Shown here in pieces: positions 15,574 through 17,611 of a DNA stretch of 17,611 nucleotides. Numbering within the stretch: position 1 is the stretch's first letter; every line of letters begins with the position of its first letter. The DNA lies in the NCBI GenBank assembly GCA_964462125.1, contig CAYWXT010000104.1, positions 1 to 17,611 on the forward strand, written 5' to 3'. The translations under genes were made by a program, and so were the position numbers. This stretch comes from JAWLFY01 sp964462125. GTDB taxonomy: Bacteria > Planctomycetota > Planctomycetia > Pirellulales > Pirellulaceae. A model generated the notes under the pieces. That model did not search any database, had not been told where the DNA came from, and worked only from the letters and a program-made list of their open reading frames with translations.

Positions 15574-15689
15574 CTTCGCGGCGGCACGACAATCATGATT
15601 CACTCGTTAAGCAGCCAATGGGAACAACCGTTCGGCTCTCAGCGCCCAAACAACCGCCCTTCCATGGACGTTGCCGGTACTTCGGAGGT

Positions 15690-15716
15690 CTCCGCAGGGA
15701 CGTGTCCTCGGCGGAG
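15690..15716. promoter_or_regulatory. Imperfect hairpin in the secretin upstream region
   Basis: CTCCGC (15690-15695) pairs with GCGGAG (15711-15716), with an inner GGAC/GTCC pairing. It lies between the Rrf2 stop and the secretin start, where a 5' leader or a weak transcription stop could sit. No T-tract follows on either strand. The remaining 15597-15819 region shows no gene. Confidence 0.3.
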
Positions 15717-15819
15717 AGATTCCCGGTTTGAGGTGGGAATAGGTTCTTCGCGGCGATGCTGTCAAGTCCGGCACAGGGCGAAAAACGAAATTTCCCGGCA
15801 ACAACCAATCCGAGAGGCT

Positions 15820-16269
15820 CTAAGAAGAATGCCCCGAACCGTCGCCGTCGGCCGGGATCTCGCACAACGGTATGACCGGACTGGTGGACTCCACCAACTG
15901 CTGCAGCGTCACGCGACGGAAAGCATTCTCGGTCTGCTCGTACGCCTGGTCCAGTTCGCGATGCAGGGGACACAACTCGGTGTGGGTCTTCAGCCCCAAG
16001 GGGCAGAGGCGGATCCGCTCGATCGGCGACACCGCATTGACCACATCCAAAATCGTCACCCCCGCCGGTTCCCGAGCCAACTCGTAGCCACCCCCGGGGC
16101 CCGGCCGCGAACGGACCAGCTGGGCGGCGATCAAGTCCTGCAGCACGCGATGCAGGTATCGACGTGGCACCTTGGTCCGGTGGGCCAGCAGCGCCGCCGA
16201 CGCCGAGCCGGATCGCCCCGCCAAGCAGACAACCGCCCGCAAGGCATATTCAGCGGTCTTTGAAAGCAT
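15820..16269 (-). CDS. Rrf2 family transcriptional regulator (NsrR-like context)
   Basis: This 149-residue Rrf2 regulator starts with MLSKTAEYALRAVVCLAG and has the winged-helix motif (VPRRYLHRVLQDLIAAQLV, then RSRPGPGGGYELAREP as the wing). Rrf2 proteins bind DNA as dimers and usually sense redox state or NO through an Fe-S cluster. The candidate ligand loop is RLCPLGLKTHTELCPLH: Cys89 and Cys100 are separated by ten residues, with His103 nearby, and Glu7 is at the position used by [2Fe-2S] Rrf2 sensors. The third loop cysteine of classical NsrR/IscR is absent; Cys15 and Cys136 also exist. It is divergent from the flavohaemoglobin gene with a 160-bp spacer that contains an inverted repeat, so it very likely represses that gene and perhaps itself. 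ATG 16269 is the family start; no ribosome-binding site is seen. The signal it senses is inferred from context. Confidence 0.9.
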   Translation of the reverse strand: MLSKTAEYALRAVVCLAGRSGSASAALLAHRTKVPRRYLHRVLQDLIAAQLVRSRPGPGGGYELAREPAGVTILDVVNAVSPIERIRLCPLGLKTHTELCPLHRELDQAYEQTENAFRRVTLQQLVESTSPVIPLCEIPADGDGSGHSS

Positions 16270-16308
16270 CGGTTCATACTCGGGTTGGATAGGGGGCGGA
16301 GAACCATG

Positions 16309-16334
16309 AATTCTGGCCCTTGACGTCCAGAATT
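16309..16334. promoter_or_regulatory. Inverted repeat, probable Rrf2 operator
   Basis: AATTCTGG (16309-16316) and CCAGAATT (16327-16334) are perfect inverted arms with a 10-bp centre, in the spacer between the divergent Rrf2 and flavohaemoglobin genes. The right arm overlaps the promoter spacer next to the -35 element. The sequence differs from the enteric NsrR consensus, so if this is the operator its specificity is different. Confidence 0.6.
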
Positions 16335-16347
16335 AATTGTATACCAT
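16320..16347 (+). promoter_or_regulatory. Sigma70-like promoter for the flavohaemoglobin gene
   Basis: TTGACG (16320-16325; five of six bases) and TACCAT (16342-16347; four of six) are 16 bp apart. The predicted start near 16354 gives a leader of ~75 nt. The overlapping inverted repeat would let a bound repressor block RNA polymerase. TACAAT on the opposite strand (~16338-16343) may serve the Rrf2 gene. Confidence 0.5.
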
Positions 16348-16349
16348 TT

Positions 16350-16379
16350 GATGCATGTTTCTTGGTGAGTAGACGCATC
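16350..16379. promoter_or_regulatory. Second, weaker inverted repeat with GATGCAT half-site
   Basis: GATGC (16350-16354) and GCATC (16375-16379) are inverted with a 20-bp gap, just downstream of the promoter. The left half extends to GATGCAT, the core of the NsrR half-site known from enteric bacteria, but the spacing is not that of a normal NsrR site. It may be a half-site or chance. Confidence 0.25.
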
Positions 16380-16429
16380 CGGCGTCCAGGAATCAAATTG
16401 TTTCCCTTTTGTCCATGGATCTTCGCACA

Positions 16430-17611
16430 ATGCTCAGCCCGAAAACGATCGAAATTGTGAAAGCGATCACGCCCGCGGTGGCCGCGAATGCCGAAACGAT
16501 CACCTGCCGATTTTATCAACGCATGTTCGCCGAGAACCCGGAGGTGAAGGCCTATTTCAACCAGGCCCATCAGCATTCGGGCGGTCAGCAGCGGGCGTTG
16601 GCCGGTGCCATCTGTGCCTATTTCACGCACATCGACGACCTGGACGCCCTCGGCCCGGCGGTCAACCTGATCGCCCACAAGCACTGCTCATTGGGGATCC
16701 AGCCGGACCAGTATCCCATTGTCGGAAAGCACTTGTTGGCGGCGATCAAGGATGTGATGGGGGAGGCGGCGACCGACGAGATCATCGAGGCGGTCGGGGA
16801 GGCGTACGGGCTTTTGGCGGAGGTTTGTATCGCGCGGGAGCGGGAGATTTACGATCAACAACAGGCCACCCCGGGGGGATGGAACGGCTATCGTGCGATG
16901 GTGGTTGACCGCAAGGAGCCGGAGAGCGATTTGGTGACATCGTTCTACCTGCGGCCGGCCGACGGTGACGAGCTGCCCTCCTTCTTGCCGGGACAGTACA
17001 TCACGGTACGGATCGAGCATCCACAGACGCCGACGTCGCCGAGAAACTACAGTCTTTCCGACCATCCGGGGGCGGGGCATTACCGGATCAGTGTCAAGCG
17101 GGAAGGCCGGTTGGCTCCCGACGCTCCCGACGGATTGATCTCCAACTATCTGCACGACCACGTGCGGGTGGGGGATCGCGTCGAAATCGGACCTCCCTGC
17201 GGCGAATTCACGTTGGACACCTCCGCGGCGTCCCAGCGGCCGGTCGTCTTTTTGGCGGGCGGGATCGGGATCACCCCGCTGCTGTCGATGGCCAAGTCAC
17301 TAGTCCATCAAGGGGTCGAGAGGCCGATCGCGTTCATCCAGGCGGCCCGCAACGGTCGGGTCCGGGCATTCGCCAAGGAGATCGAGGCGTTGAAGGCGGC
17401 ACCGAACGTTCGCGCCCGAGTGATTTACGACCAGCCGACCGAGGAGGATACCGCCGAGGGGAATTTCGACCGGATCGGGACTGTCACGACGGAGCTCCTG
17501 CGGGAGTGGACTCCCGGGGCCAATGCCGACTATTACTTCTGTGGGCCCAAGCCCTTCATGCAGCAGATTTATGGCGGGCTGAAGGAGCTTGGGGTCGACG
17601 AGGCGCAGATC
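16430..17611 (+). CDS. hmp: Flavohaemoglobin, nitric oxide dioxygenase (3' end cut)
   Basis: The frame is open for 394 codons to the window edge; relatives have ~396-405 residues, so only the last ~10 are missing. The protein detoxifies NO to nitrate using O2, haem, FAD and NAD(P)H in the cytoplasm. The globin domain (1-~140) has all key residues at the same numbers as in E. coli Hmp: Tyr29 (B10), Gln53 (E7), His85 (proximal haem ligand, in AHKHC) and Tyr95; Glu137 is the partner of the proximal His. The reductase has an FAD-binding domain (RNYSLSD, VKREG, GLISNYLHD) and an NAD-binding domain (FLAGGIGITPLLSM, YYFCGPKPFM). ATG 16430 gives the family start MLSPKTIEIVK; ATG 16415 is in frame and would add five residues. 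No Shine-Dalgarno site is seen. It is divergent from an Rrf2 regulator, the usual arrangement for NO-induced hmp. Confidence 0.97.
   Translation, partial: MLSPKTIEIVKAITPAVAANAETITCRFYQRMFAENPEVKAYFNQAHQHSGGQQRALAGAICAYFTHIDDLDALGPAVNLIAHKHCSLGIQPDQYPIVGKHLLAAIKDVMGEAATDEIIEAVGEAYGLLAEVCIAREREIYDQQQATPGGWNGYRAMVVDRKEPESDLVTSFYLRPADGDELPSFLPGQYITVRIEHPQTPTSPRNYSLSDHPGAGHYRISVKREGRLAPDAPDGLISNYLHDHVRVGDRVEIGPPCGEFTLDTSAASQRPVVFLAGGIGITPLLSMAKSLVHQGVERPIAFIQAARNGRVRAFAKEIEALKAAPNVRARVIYDQPTEEDTAEGNFDRIGTVTTELLREWTPGANADYYFCGPKPFMQQIYGGLKELGVDEAQI

Noticed and set aside
16274..17161. Minus-strand frames antisense to the flavohaemoglobin gene
   Set aside because: The plus strand is an uninterrupted Hmp with every catalytic residue in place; the antisense frames are shadows.
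1..17611. CRISPR array, tRNA, rRNA, integrase or insertion sequence
   Set aside because: No regularly spaced repeats, no tRNA-like cloverleaf, and no transposase or integrase motifs were seen on either strand.

Overview
This window looks like chromosomal DNA of a planctomycete (Planctomycetota, probably Pirellulaceae or a Rhodopirellula-like lineage). The evidence is protein content: a PSCyt1/DUF1549/DUF1553 cytochrome gene next to a DUF1501 gene, and a DUF1587-1595-1592-1588-1585 cytochrome gene next to a DUF1552 gene. Both pairs are greatly expanded in that phylum and rare elsewhere. High GC, mostly absent Shine-Dalgarno sites and plausible TTG starts fit the same picture.

Layout. (1) 3-1112, plus strand: the 3' part of a secreted CAP-like protein, a strong hairpin with a T-tract, then a YhcH/YiaL/EbgC (DUF386) sugar-metabolism protein. 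(2) 1116-7732, minus strand, read right to left: a small secreted His-rich protein, a short PSD1-type dihaem cytochrome, a Tat-exported DUF1501 protein and a penicillin-acylase-family Ntn hydrolase. Spacings are 36, 12 and 23 bp, so this is probably one operon. The start of the acylase gene carries a large perfect palindrome that is read in frame as part of its leader peptide. (3) 7733-8278: a divergent upstream region with a promoter candidate and one doubtful small ORF. (4) 8279-12012, plus strand: DUF1592-type cytochrome and DUF1552 protein, coupled by an ATGA overlap. (5) 12013-15560: a hairpin terminator facing a large minus-strand orphan secretin with a TPR/coiled-coil N-terminus. (6) 15820-17611: a divergent pair, an Rrf2-family regulator (minus) and a flavohaemoglobin NO dioxygenase (plus, cut by the window edge just before its stop codon). 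Between them lie an inverted repeat and an overlapping sigma70-like promoter.

How the genes may work together. Regions 2 and 4 each pair a secreted haem-binding protein with a Tat-exported alkaline-phosphatase-fold (DUF1501) or DUF1552 partner. This is the usual planctomycete arrangement, thought to serve periplasmic or outer-surface processing of complex substrates, but the chemistry is not established. The acylase at the end of region 2 suggests a link to hydrolysis of an amide-bonded substrate. Region 6 is a self-contained nitrosative-stress module: the Rrf2 protein probably represses hmp, and perhaps itself, through the operator between them.

The most unusual items are the in-frame palindromic element in the acylase leader, the Rrf2 regulator with a two-cysteine (not three-cysteine) ligand pattern, the acidic Asp/Glu insertion inside the secretin barrel domain, and the hairpin/T-tract placed 11 bases before the start codon of the DUF386 gene. 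I did not see a clearly new defence or mobile system.
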